A stretch of DNA of 64,000 bases, taken from assembly GCA_914767715.1 (NCBI GenBank), contig OU612069.1, positions 19,897,387-19,961,386 of the forward strand, given 5' to 3'. The stretch comes from Membranipora membranacea (taxonomy: Eukaryota; Bryozoa; Gymnolaemata; Cheilostomatida; Membraniporidae). The notes under the pieces were generated by a model, which was not told the origin of the DNA, did no database searches, and worked only from the letters and a program-made list of their open reading frames with translations. Position 1 is the first letter of the stretch. Each line of letters opens with the position of its first letter. Below, piece after piece: positions 23,501-35,241 of this stretch. The translations under genes were made by a program, and so were the position numbers.

Positions 23501-23713
23501 TTGTACTGCTCAATTTCTTAAGATATCTGTATTGCAACATTTTTCATGTAATTCTATTTTTTTTGTTAGTTTTTATATTTCCGTTTATTTTGTTTGTTGC
23601 AACATGAGAACATTATTTATCATAAATATTAATATATGCTAACTTTTCATGGAATCTATGAGCTTGTTCAGCGGTTGCAGCCTTTTGAGAATTGTTCTAT
23701 GTCTATTTTTCAG

Positions 23714-24137
23714 ATCTTCATTGAGAGCAATGAGGCATCAAGCTCTACAGAGCCTTCCGGCATATAATGGTTAGAACCAAAGTATGGTCTAAGAACACCT
23801 TTGTAGACTTTTGCAGATGGGCCTACGCGTCTTAATACACGCCTAAGCATCTAGATACACGTCTCTCAAGACACGCCCATGCAACTGATCATCATCATAA
23901 TCACTGCATAGAGGTGCATATATGTCTCCTTATCAAGCTCTGCATGGACAGGATACTTCATTCGTCAGTCATACAAGTTTGATAACCATTAGATGCAAGA
24001 GCAAACTTGCTTTCAGGGCCTCTATGGGTACTATGGGTACCTGTACTCGGATAATACAATCATCGTATTATCCCCATTGAAGACAAGACAAGAAAAGGAT
24101 ACCAGTTGAGCAAAGAAGCAATCCACTGATAAATGTG
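23714..24137 (+). other. Array cassette A4 fused to B3, with an insertion
   Basis: ATTTTTCAG|ATCTTCATTG ... AAATGTG|GTGAGTT. The A part (to about 23810) and a few F units run directly into B sequence (ATCATCATAATCACTGCATAGA). The B part is interrupted at 23957-24095. Confidence 0.6.
23957..24095. mobile_element. 139-bp insertion in cassette B3 with a 7-bp target duplication
   Basis: B2 reads GGACAGGATACCAGTTGAG continuously. In B3 the same sequence is split and AGGATAC occurs on both sides (23950-23956, 24096-24102). The insert carries a 9-bp-arm hairpin (GGATAATAC ... GTATTATCC, 24049-24073) and a GGGTACTATGGGTACC segment. Family unknown. Confidence 0.6.
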
Positions 24138-24600
24138 GTGAGTTACAATACAGTGGTTTCCTCACATACTATGGTGAGATTTCTACATGAAAACTGACTG
24201 TGCTGATACATTTAGGTTCTATTACTTTGGTGCTGCTTTCCTATTTTGACCTTCATAATGCATTACAAATTCATTGCTTTTGTGGATGCTCGATAGCCTG
24301 TGGCTTTCAGATGTTTTGATGCTTCATTATAGGGGTGTAATCCGGCTGGTTAGTGAATGTGACACTATTCTAATATCTCCTCTTCTCTCCCTGCTATCAA
24401 AGAGTTTTGGATAAAACCCTGCCGCAATCTCTATTAAACCCTATAGATGCTAAATTCTTTAGGTTTTTTTGAGTGCTTAACACTGGTGATGAGATTTACT
24501 CCCTATTTACAACAGTTTTTTTTACACCCATATACATTTATGCTGGTAGGTATAACCTATTCAGGAGTGTGTCATGAGGATCTTTGTACTTTTTTTGCAG

Positions 24601-24750
24601 GTCTGAATAACTGTACAACTGTTGTGATTGATAGCCGGATATTCATATATAAATAAAGTCACTCAGCACAATGCAGGATACAAGCCAGTATTGATACTCG
24701 GACATTGCTCTCCTCATCCACAAAAAGGCCTGAGTAATGCACATACAAAG
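24601..24750 (+). other. Array cassette C3 (exon-like)
   Basis: TTTTTGCAG|GTCTGAATAAC ... ACAAAG|GTAAGCC. Both boundaries are close to consensus. Stops present. Confidence 0.6.
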
Positions 24751-25112
24751 GTAAGCCCAACAAACATGTATTGACATTTTATGTTTCATGTTGTTCTGCC
24801 TCTGTTATAAGGATACTGTAGCATGATTGGATATGATAAAAAAGTTTAATTGAAATGGCTAATAGACTTAAAGACTACTGAAAGAACCATGCAATTCAAA
24901 GTTTGGCAGCTTGTCCTGAAGTAGTAATGCAATATTTTCGCACTGAAAAAGTTCATGAGCACCTTTGAGTAAAAATTATATGTAGTGTGTTTGAAATTGT
25001 CCCTCTGCTCAAGGTATATTTTGCTACCAACAATACCCAGATGGTAAAAATTGTTTGTAGCCAATTTCACAACCACATATACACTTATTAACATTCTACC
25101 GATCTGTTTTAG

Positions 25113-25237
25113 GTTTAACGGAAATCAGACCTACTCGGAGAGCTGATTTTTCAGCTTCGATTAGGAAGGAACTGCCGAAGGAGGGAGCTTGGACTTGGAC
25201 AGGACGGGCTGGAGAGAGACATCCATTGATTGACAAG
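25113..25237 (+). other. Array cassette D4 (exon-like)
   Basis: TCTGTTTTAG|GTTTAACGG ... GACAAG|GTGAGTA. Shorter than D3; lacks the central block. Confidence 0.65.
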
Positions 25238-25584
25238 GTGAGTATCTACTGAATAGATTTACTGTTTTGGAAGGACACATGCTACTTACTGAAAATGGAG
25301 TATTTGGACACTATTGATGCGATTACTGCTTTGCACTGTTCATGTCAATCTGGCCACATTTTATTGGCTTGCATATTTCAATGTGATTTGGCTTTTGCAA
25401 ACCTTTTTAATGTCATTGATTATATTGCTCCGCTCATTTACAATTTGTCTCTTTTTTATTTTATGCAGCCTCCATGTCAGGTTGCAAAAAAAATTATAAA
25501 TATGATTCTATGCATGCAAATTTAATGGAATACAACTTTATCGGTAGTGCAGTTGATGGTTTGCTCTATTTATTTGTTTTTCAG

Positions 25585-26186
25585 ATTTGGATCATCAGCA
25601 CTGCTGTTGTCGAAGTTGCATGAGTTAAACAATCATTGGGAGAAAATCAACCGTAATCTGGTGTGTGATGTCACTGATCCGACAAATAATCGCTACAGTA
25701 GAAATTCCTCCACTCCCCAAGATAGAATGAGAATATACTCCAATTAGTATGATGAGATTGGCTGATGAGTCTCGAAGAAAAGCCTGTGTGTCTTGAGACA
25801 CACCTTCACATCCCAAGAGCCGCCTACACGTCTCAAGAATGGCCAACATGTCTCAAGAGCGGCCTAAATGCCTCAAATGCGGCCTACACGTTTGAAGAGC
25901 AGCCTGCACGTCACAAGAGCGGCCTACACCTGTCAAGAATGGCCAACACGTGTCAAGAATGTCCAACAAGTCTCGAGAACAGCCTACAAGTCTCAAGAAC
26001 GGCCTTCAAGTCCCAAGAACGGCCTGCATATCTTAAGAGCGGCCTACACCTCTCAAAGATGCGCCTATGCATGTCAAGATGGGCATATACATTTCAGGAT
26101 GAGCTTATGCCAACCAGTCTCCAACTTACACCCTGCTGCTTATACAAGGAACCTGGTGAATAATGAAGCTAATCACGATAAAGGAG
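25585..26186 (+). other. Array cassette E4 joined to VNTR F4
   Basis: TTTTTCAG|ATTTGGATCATC ... AAAGGAG|GTGAGTT. The E part is open for about 50 residues. From about 25770 there are about 16 units of 21 bp (consensus near GGCCTACACGTCTCAAGAACG). The unit is a multiple of three, which explains the 132-residue open frame. Cassette A is missing between E and F. Confidence 0.65.
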
Positions 26187-26609
26187 GTGAGTTTTATCAC
26201 AGTCACTGCTTTCTATGCAGTATTCAGATTTTGACTGTTTTTTTTTAATATTTAGGCTTGGGTTTTAGACACTATTGTGAGTCACAGTTCTTTATCCAAG
26301 TAACATAATTTTGAGAAAAAAAGAGAGAAATCTAAAAATTATGTATTTCCAATTCCGCTGCACTTTTGATTCCAATCTTCAGTCTGGTTTCAATTACAGT
26401 CAAAAGGAGAGTTCATGAAATAAAATGATTAGGCCCAGTGGTATGGAATATTACACTTCGCTGATTCATAATACGTATGTCGTTTTGGGACTTGCATTCT
26501 ATGATTTATAGAAAATAGTAAAGCCAAAATAAATGAGAAGTTTGTCCTAGACCTAATGTTTTATTAAATATGTTGTCATAATTATTTAGTTTATCCATTT
26601 TCGTTTCAG

Positions 26610-26731
26610 GTACACAATGGTTGTTATTACCTAAACAACACTCATGCAGATAGTGGTACTACACCATCATGGTCCCTGTAAATAACCCTACACACACATC
26701 TCTTAGCATCTGCAATCCACTGATAAATGTG
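26610..26731 (+). other. Array cassette B4 (exon-like)
   Basis: TTCGTTTCAG|GTACACAATGG ... AATGTG|GTGAGTT. The start is almost identical to B1 and the end to B3. Confidence 0.65.
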
Positions 26732-27516
26732 GTGAGTTATAGTACCATCCTTATGTCAGAAACATTATGTGGTTTCTACAGGAAAGACAACTGCATTGAA
26801 ATTCTCCGGATGTTTTGCTGTGGTTTTGCTTTTCATTTTTCAAGTTTCATAATGCATAACAAATCATGCTTTGATAACACTAATGCGTTAGTTGCTGCTG
26901 CATAGCCCATGGCTAGGTCTCACAGCATGCCCGATGCTTCATCTCAGTGGCGCAAATTGGCTGGTAGTTAGAAATGAAATAATTCTGCTGTTGGCCCGGT
27001 CCTAACTGCGAGCAGTAAGTTTTGGAAAAACCCCCTGCTGCTATTTATATAAAATTCATGCTGGTTTTTGGGTGTCGTGCTCAACCATTCAAGGTCTTCT
27101 TGGTCTAGACTTGTACTCATTCAAACAATTTGGAGTTATCTACTCAGGTTGAGTGTGTTGGTTTGTTGACCCGACAACTCCACACAACAACAAACCAAAA
27201 CCCATAAGCCAATCGACACAAAACCAAACAACCAACACAAGCACATTTCTATTCAGAAATGCATAATATAGATACATGAGTTGATAACATCACAGAAGCA
27301 ATATCCAACACAACCAATAATACAGACGAGGCCCCACTCATGACCTGAGTCCGGAGTTTTCCTGAATTTCACATCGATATAATTTTTCATATCTGTAGTT
27401 TTCATATAAATATCATAGATTTTCAGATCATTGTAAAGCTAGAATAATGTTAGCATACGCTACGTCTGTACTGTACAGGAACTTTGAAACTACTAGTTTG
27501 CCCTTTTTTGTCACAG

Positions 27517-27652
27517 GTGCACAATGTCCTAAACAAGGCTCATGCGATACAATATCATCATAATAACCGCACAGAACTGCACATATATCTCCTCCAAGGC
27601 ACTGCCGGACAGGGTATCTGCTGAGTAAAGAATCAATCCACTGATGAATGTG
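27517..27652 (+). other. Array cassette B5 (exon-like)
   Basis: TTTGTCACAG|GTGCACAATG ... GAATGTG|GTGAGTT. A second B in unit 4, with the fullest central block (CGCACAGAACTGCACATA). Confidence 0.6.
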
Positions 27653-28040
27653 GTGAGTTATAGCGCTGTGGTTTTGTCAAACACTTTGGGAGAGCTGACC
27701 TAGTTGGTATATTTTGGTTGTGCTACTTTGGTGTTGCTTTTTCATAAGTTGAAATCTATTTTGTGTTGCAAATCAAACTTTGATGCTTTGGTTGTTGTCT
27801 TTAAGTTGGTTTGATGCTTTAAGATAGTAGATGTGGTAATTGCAACAGATTAGCACACTTTTCTTTTACATTGACTTATTGACTTATTTTTACATTAATT
27901 TTCACATGTTTTGCTGACCAAATTTAAAACCCTCTTGAGCTACTGGCCACTCACCAGTAGAAGGGGAGCTACCTGGAATGCAGGCATATTGAATCAAACT
28001 GAAAGCAAATGTAACTATCATCCTCTTTCCCTTGTTAAAG

Positions 28041-28207
28041 GTCTGAACAGCCCCATCCCTGATAGGATTAGGAGCTGTGATATTATCTTGATTCTTATCC
28101 AAACCACACATACAAAGCGGAGGTAACCAATAATCCAATATTGACACTACAACGCTGCTCTGCTTGTCCAGGGTATGCCGAAGAAATGAGCATCTATCAA
28201 TAACAAG
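28041..28207 (+). other. Array cassette C4 (exon-like)
   Basis: CCCTTGTTAAAG|GTCTGAACAGCCC ... AACAAG|GTTAGC. The acceptor and donor are both weaker than in C1 and C3. Confidence 0.5.
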
Positions 28208-28633
28208 GTTAGCGCATTACAAAACTTGCTTGATAACAAAACTTGATGAGACATATTTTAATGTTTCATGTTTTTCTGTGTCTGTATCGCGAATACCGTT
28301 GCATGATGGAATAAAAATCCAGGGCTGAACCAAACTTTTCTTCTGGTTGAAGGGATTGATGCTGCAAGTTGGAGACGTGATACTGGCAGACAGCAAGAAG
28401 ATGGTACACTGCTCAGCTGATCAGGATTTACATTGACGTGGCAGTGAAGTTCAGAGAGGTAATTCTTTAATGAGATCGCCTTCATCGAGTCATGGATATT
28501 CGAATGTGCTTCAGGTTCTGCTCGATTTGTGTCAAGAGTTGCTAATAACACTTTATCCTCCTGTACCAACAATAGCCAGGTGATATCACCTAACTAGAAT
28601 TAACAAGATCACAATTCCATGGTTCTATTTTAG

Positions 28634-28735
28634 GTTGTGCGGAAATCATGCCTGATCAGAGGGCTGATTCTTCTACTGAGAATAGGAAGCCACTTTCATT
28701 TACTGCGAGCAACTGATCTCCGCCGTGGGAGAGAA
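28634..28735 (+). other. Array cassette D5, truncated end of the array
   Basis: TCTATTTTAG|GTTGTGCGG ... GAGGGCTGATTCTTC. The match to D fades before the donor; similarity to the array stops here. Confidence 0.5.
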
Positions 28736-29929
28736 ATGTTTGCCCATTTTATATTAATAGTATTAATGGTATCATAGTAATATGCAAGGGCACTAAAAAG
28801 AGGTAGGGCATGTGGTACTCACACAATCATTCAATCTTTCACTCACTCATCCAATTACCACAGCATAACCCCATAACACATCCATGTCAACTTAGGGACA
28901 TCACCAATCTGCTCACTCCGCTTCGGCAGCATAGAAATACTTATGTGACGAAACACACATATCATAATACATAAATATACATGTAATACATACATTGTAA
29001 TATCTCACAATATCAATGGCAATGTAATAATTCAATTTTAGCGCAAATAAAAGATTTCAGGAATTTGGTTTATATTAGAAAAATAAGATTTCAATTCGAT
29101 TTTGTGTATGTTCCTCAGCTGGTGCAAGGAACTTTCTATACTTAACTTTGACTTGACTGAACAGGACACACTACTTCTCTCTCTCTCTCTGTTTTATACG
29201 GCGTTTTCTAGTTAGCCCATTAGTTAGTGGGCTAACTTGTTAACTCCTTGCACTAACACTGTTGCCCAGCTGAAGAACAAATCGATAAACAGGAAAGTCA
29301 AACCATAAATCTCCTTTATTCAAGCGCGCAAACGATTTTTTTCTTTTAACGAAATTTAAACTACATTTGAAACTGTAAAATAAACAAACACCATCAAGTT
29401 TAGGGCAGATTTTGCACAAGATTTCAAAAAGAGCGAATAAATAAAAATAACAAATACATGCATATCCTACACAAATTCTTTTCGAATCAGTAGGAGAAAT
29501 ATCGATGCACCACCCATCCTTCTATGACAATCAACTCAACGCTGCCAATCTCAAGTCCCCCCCACACCAAAGTCTCCCAGTCTCAAGTCTCCCAGTCTCA
29601 AATTCACGCAGCGTTTGGTTTGGTTTATTGTCCTTCATTATCATAAGCTATATAATAATTATTTTGTTTGTTTTGTTTTTTTTGGTTTCCGCAACAATTT
29701 ATTATATTTAAAATCAAAGTACTAAAATAGTGAAATTAAATAAGGCTGCGGCATGGTCAGATTAGTCCAGGTTCAGTACGGCGACCATCCGATTATCGGG
29801 AAAACGAAGGCTACTGTCCCCAGGGCAAGCCCAGAGACGCAGCCTACTCGACAAGAAGCGAACCACACCCCCACAGCGAGGACGCCAACCCCCCGCAAAA
29901 CAGAAGGAGCCGCCCCTCCTCTCCCAGTA
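28736..29929. other. Unassigned DNA with a small hairpin element
   Basis: No gene supported. At 29121-29253 a segment bounded by GGTGCAAGGAACT and AACTCCTTGCAC contains a CT run (about 29174-29191) and a hairpin (AGTTAGCCCA / TGGGCTAACT, 29210-29237). It may be a small MITE related to the palindrome at 20792. Confidence 0.35.
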
Positions 29930-30720
29930 GGTATGAATTCCACAGGTTAACACCTGTGGTTAACAGGGACCTCTCCCCTCTACAGTTGTTGGCTCTCTTT
30001 GGGGCAAATTTTTCCTTAGACCTAGTGGCTGTAATAGCAGGGGTTTGAATTTCTAACTCCCCATTAAAGCGAGTATTGTTAACATGTAACAAATAGCGGT
30101 ATTTAAAAAGCATTTCAATGGGCATAATTTGATACTCAGAGAAGAAAGAGGTCACATGACCACATGGGAGGATGCATCATTTGTAAAATTATAAAAAGGC
30201 AATTTTTTATTAAAATATCATGATTGATGGTATCAAAAGCCTTGCTGAAGTCTACAAATATTCCTTGTGTAATTTTACTGTCATTTTACTGCTATTAAAA
30301 CTGATATAGCAGAGGTTGTGTTCCGCTTTTCAATTAAAATATTAGAATTTTCCAAATAAAACCGTAATTGGATAGCTAACACTTTTTCCACAATTTTGGA
30401 TATTGCAGTTAGTATTGATATCGGCCGATAGTTGTTACAGTCAAATTTATCACCATTTTTATGCAGTGGTTGTACTCTAGCAATTTTCTGGCTATCTGGA
30501 AATTTTGATGTTCGAACGATAAGACTGATCATGTGGGTCAAGATTCGGCTGATACCATTTTTATTTTCTTTAATGATTTTCATCGTACCCATCGTACCCC
30601 ACTGCTTTTTTTGCAGAGGAATTTTTATGACACTCTCTGTAATGTCATTCGTAATTTCTAAGAAGTCAAAATTAGTTGCATTTAGTATATGTATATTTAG
30701 TAGAGTGGAGAATTTTATTG
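29930..30720 (-). pseudogene. CR1-like LINE fragment, RT fingers and C-terminus with an internal deletion
   Basis: Reading right to left: a pre-RT stretch, the fingers block VQPLHKNGDKFDCNNYRPIS, then SKIVEKVLAIQL, then VDFSKAFDTINHDIL (palm motif A with its catalytic Asp), all with frame changes. After about 30200 it jumps to the RT C-terminal tail (MLFKYRYLLHVNN, then GVNLWNSYL). The YADD box and thumb are deleted. Dead copy. Confidence 0.85.
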
Positions 30721-31411
30721 GTATGGTGTGATAATGTGTGGTATAAGATGGTGTATGGTATGGTATGTTTGTATGTATGGTAGGAGAGGTAAGCAGAATC
30801 TACTCATACTGTGTTTTCACCTATGCTTTGTCTATAGTAGTCACTTGTTGTTGTTGTTGTTGTTGTTACTTTCTGCATTCAGGTTTTAAAAAAAGTAGAT
30901 CAATGGACTTGCTCTTCAAAGGTGTCCCGAATGGCTTTGTCCGTATATGGTCTTTTTGGTAAGGAGGGGTAAGCATCCATTTGTGCTGTTTCCCACTACT
31001 TTGTTTTTCTCTTTATCTGTCACATAATTGTATCTCTTCTGATGCCAATTTTCATCATCATTGTTGGATCTTTTATTTGTGTAGAATTGTTGCTGGTAAG
31101 TTTTTGCATCTATATATACTAAGTTGTTATTTTTGATATTGATGCATACTGTTGTTCAAATTTTTCTTGCGCCATTGAAAGACTGCGTTAGTTCAAAGGT
31201 ATCCAAAATAGAACCAAACTGCATATAATTTATATCTTCATTTAGCAGATACACTGTGAATAACAAACTCAAAAAGCCGTGAGTTCTTGTCTGGAACACT
31301 GGAGTTCCAGAGTTTCTTTAGGTTCGTCAGTAGGTTGCTGCAGTTTACTGCGGTTTCCTGCTGTCGGTCTTTGTGGTTCCCCTCCAGTATCACTTATTAC
31401 TAACTTTTACT
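30721..31411. other. Unassigned DNA left of the satellite region
   Basis: Contains a (TTG)n run at 30845-30867 and no gene. The final 150 bp are more GC-rich than the satellite that follows. Confidence 0.4.
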
Positions 31412-33385
31412 GCTCTAACAATAACTAATACTTAATACTAATAACTAATACTAATAACTAATACTAATAACTAATACTAATAACTAATACTAATAACTAA
31501 TACTAATAATTAATACTAATAATTAATACTAATACTAATACTTAATACTAATACTAATACTAATACTAATACTAATAATTAATATTTTCTTAATACTTAT
31601 ACTAATACTTAATACTAATACTTAATACTTATACTTAATACTAATACTTAATACTAGTACTTAATACTAATAATTAATACTAATACTTAATACTAATAAT
31701 TAATACTAATACTAATACTAATACTTAATACTAATACTTAATACTAATAATTAATACTAATAATTAATACTAATACTAATACTTAATACTAATACTTAAT
31801 ACTAATAATCAATACTAATAATCAATACTAATAATTAATACTAATTATTAAAACTAATACTAATACCTAATACCTAATACCTAATACCTAATACCTAATA
31901 CCTAATACCTAATACCTAATACCTAATACCTAATACCTAATACCTAATACCTAATAACTAATAACTAAAACTAATAACTAATACTAATAACTAACACTAA
32001 TAACTAACACTAATAACTAACACTAATAACTAACACTAATAACTAACACTAATAACTAACACTAATAACTAACACTAATAACTAACACTAATAACTAACA
32101 CTAATAACTAACACTAATAACTAACACTAATAACTAACACTAATAACTAACACTAATAACTAACACTAATAACTAACACTAATAACTAACACTAATAACT
32201 AACACTAATAACTAACACTAATAACTAACACTAATAACTAACACTAATAACTAACACTAATTACTAACACTAATAACTAACACTAATAACTAACACTAAT
32301 AACTAACACTAATAACTAACACTAATAACTAACACTAATAACTAACACTAATAACTAACACTAATAACTAACACTAATAACTAACACTAATAACTAACAC
32401 TAATAACTAACACTAATAACTAACACTAATAACTAACACTAATAACTAACACTAATAACTAACACTAATAACTAACACTAATAACTAACACTAATAACTA
32501 ACACTAATAACTAACACTAATAACTAACACTAATAACTAACACTAATAACTAACACTAATAACTAACACTAATAACTAACACTAATAACTAACACTAATA
32601 ACTAACACTAATAACTAACACTAATAACTAACACTAATAACTAACACTAATAACTAACACTAATAACTAACACTAATAACTAACACTAATAACTAACACT
32701 AATAACTAACACTAATAACTAACACTAATAACTAACACTAATAACTAACACTAATAACTAACACTAATACTAACACTAATACTAACACTAATACTAACAC
32801 TAACACTAACACTAACACTAACACTAACACTAATAATTAACACTAACACTAACACTAACACTAACACTAATAATTAACACTAATAATTAACACTAATAAT
32901 TAACACTAATAATTAACACTAATAATTAACACTAATAATTAACACTAATAATTAACACTAATAATTAACACTAATAATTAACACTAATAATTTATACTAA
33001 TAATTTATACTAATAATTTATACTAATAATTTATACTAATAATTAATACTAATAAATACTAATACTTAATACTAATACTTAATACTAATACTTAATACTA
33101 ATACTTAATACTAATACTTAATACTAATAACTAATACTAATACTTAATACTAATACTTAATACTAATACTTAATACTAATACTTAATACTAATACTTAAT
33201 ACTAATACTTAATACTAATAATTAATACTAATAATTAATACTTATACTTAATACTAATACTTAATACTAATAATTAATACTAATAATTAATACTATTACT
33301 AATACTAATACTTAATACTAATACTAATACTTAATACTAATACTAATACTTAATACTAATACTTAACACTAACTGATTTAACACT
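31412..33385. repeat. 13-mer satellite array 1 with homogenised sub-blocks
   Basis: About 2 kb of short tandem repeats, mostly 13-bp units. Consecutive blocks carry different variants: TAATACTTAATAC mixtures (31412-31860), a pure 7-mer CCTAATA block (31861-31950), a long and nearly perfect AACTAACACTAAT block (31960-32760), AATTAACACTAAT (32830-32990), AATTTATACTAAT (32990-33040), then ACTTAATACTAAT to the end. Not a canonical TTAGGG-type telomere. Confidence 0.97.
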
Positions 33386-33400
33386 TAACACTTAACACTT

Positions 33401-34022
33401 ACTGCTCTCACACTAACACTGGTACTTGAGGGGTTTGTGCCCCTGAGGAATTTCCGGAGATTCCAAAGGGGTTGGTTCCACGGCCTGCGCCCTGCGGTAG
33501 TGGAACCTGTCCTGGCTTCCGCCGTCCTTGCATTGTAACTTGTACTTCTGTATTTAACAGTTAGAATAACAAACCCTAATAATACCTGGTGGGGGCCGGG
33601 GGTTCTTGCTCTGGAGTTTTGAGCTCCGATTCCAGAGAGTCTTAAGGCCCTGGGCAGCAGCAATAATCTGGTTGTTCTCAATCAATCCAGTTTGTGCTTG
33701 CTGTCCTGACCCTTAACGAACTAAATCGCATAAAAGACATGTATACTGGTCTTTGCCGCAAAAGACCTATGTAAAACTACACATCTTACATAGACAATGC
33801 CACATCATAATTGAGGTTGATTATTGGCACTTGCAGCACAAGATAAGTAAATTAGCAGATAAGAATATTTTTTTTAAAAAAACCCAGTCTGTAAATGGGT
33901 TTTTTTTATGGCTATGCCACGTAAACTAAATAGAACTTAACTTATTCCTCATATTTACATATTTTAGCATTAGATAATTTAAATTTAAATTCAATTTAAT
34001 TTAATTTTAATTTAAATTTAAA
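33401..34022. repeat. Non-satellite module of the higher-order repeat, copy 1
   Basis: About 620 bp of complex sequence almost identical to 35242-35865. GC-rich at first, ending in an AT-rich self-complementary tract (TTTAAATTTAAA types). Minus-strand frames in both copies are identical only because the DNA is duplicated; the composition is not protein-like. Segment 33659-33726 recurs at 9121. Confidence 0.95.
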
Positions 34023-35230
34023 AATAACTAACACTAACAACTTACACTAATAACTAACACTAATAACTAACACTAATAACTTACACTAATAACTAACACT
34101 AATAACTAACACTAATAACTAACACTAATAACTAACACTAATAACTAACACTAATAACTAACACTAATAACTAACACTAATAACTAACACTAATAACTCA
34201 CACTAATAACTAACACTAATAACTAACACTAATAACTAACACTAATAACTAACACTAATAACTAACACTAATAACTAACACTAATAACTAACACTAATAA
34301 CTAACACTAATAACTAACACTAATAACTAACACTAATAACTAACACTAATAACTAACACTAATAACTAACACTAATAACTAACACTAATAACTAACACTA
34401 ATAACTAACACTAATAACTAACACTAATAACTAACACTAATAACTAACACTAATAACTAACACTAATAACTAACACTAATAACTAACACTAATAACTAAC
34501 ACTAATAACTAACACTAATAACTAACACTAATACCTAACACTAATACCTAACACTAATAACTAACACTAATAACTAACACTTATAACTAACACTAATACT
34601 AACACTAATACTAACACTAATACTTAACACTAATACTTAACACTAATACTAAACACTTAATACTTAATACTAATACTTAATACTAATAATTAATACTAAT
34701 AATTAATACTAATACTTAATACTAATACTTAATACTAATACTTAATACTAATACTTAATACTAATACTAATACTAATACTAATACTTAATACTAATACTT
34801 AATACTAATAATTAATACTAATAATTAATACTAATACTTAATACTAATACTTAGTACTTAATACTAATACTTAATACTAATACTTAATACCAATACTTAA
34901 TACTAATACTTAATACTAATAATTAATACTAATAATTAATACTTATACTTAATACTAATACTTAATACTAATGATTAATACTAATACTTAATACTAATAA
35001 TTAATACTAATACTTAATACTTAATAATTAATAATTAATATTAATACTAATACTAATACTTAATACTAATACTTAATACTAATACTAATACTTAATACTA
35101 ATACTAATACTAATACTAATACTAATACTTAATACTAATACTAATACTTAATACTAATACTTAACACTAACTGATTTAACACTTAACACTAACTGATTTA
35201 ACACTTAACACTTAACACTAACTGATTTAA
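34023..35230. repeat. 13-mer satellite array 2
   Basis: Begins with the AACTAACACTAAT variant and shifts to ACTTAATACTAAT and TAATAC mixtures, the same order of variants as the later part of array 1. Ends with the same CTGATTTAACACTTAACAC transition. Confidence 0.97.
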
Positions 35231-35241
35231 CTTACTAACTT

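Larger units (their letters stand above)
15391..28735 (+). repeat. Tandem array of duplicated exon-intron units (D-E-A-F-B-C)
   Basis: About 13.3 kb made of roughly 4.5 diverged units. Six exon-like cassette types recur in a fixed order; I name them D, E, A, F (a ~21-bp VNTR), B and C. Nearly all start after a pyrimidine tract plus AG and end at GTGAGT, GTAAGC or GTGAG on the + strand. The sequences between cassettes are duplicated too; for example, the DNA after D at 20322, 22705 and 25238 and after B at 17723, 19586, 24138, 26732 and 27653 can be aligned by eye. Whole genomic segments were therefore amplified. Order: D1 E1 A1F1 B1 C1 B2 | D2 E2 A2 A3C2 | D3 E3 A4B3 C3 | D4 E4F4 B4 B5 C4 | D5. 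Most cassettes have stops in every frame, but paralogues share partial frames (A: SEPKYGQRT; E: NIHWEKI and STPQDRM). It may be an lncRNA locus or a decayed gene cluster. Confidence 0.75.

Noticed and set aside
23115-23642. 175-residue frame with repeated HHRASQSIT
   Set aside because: Product of the 10-bp minisatellite read through an intron.
25765-26163. 132-residue protein in the VNTR
   Set aside because: Open only because a 21-bp unit lacking stops is repeated; the adjacent frame is equally open.
31861-31950. CCTAATA repeats as an internal telomere
   Set aside because: The unit does not match the known animal repeats TTAGGG or TTAGG, and it is one block within a 13-mer satellite.
33385-33681. 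Conserved 98-residue minus-strand protein, also at 35235-35522
   Set aside because: Its conservation reflects duplication of the 1.84-kb repeat unit; composition is not protein-like and no splice or start context supports it.
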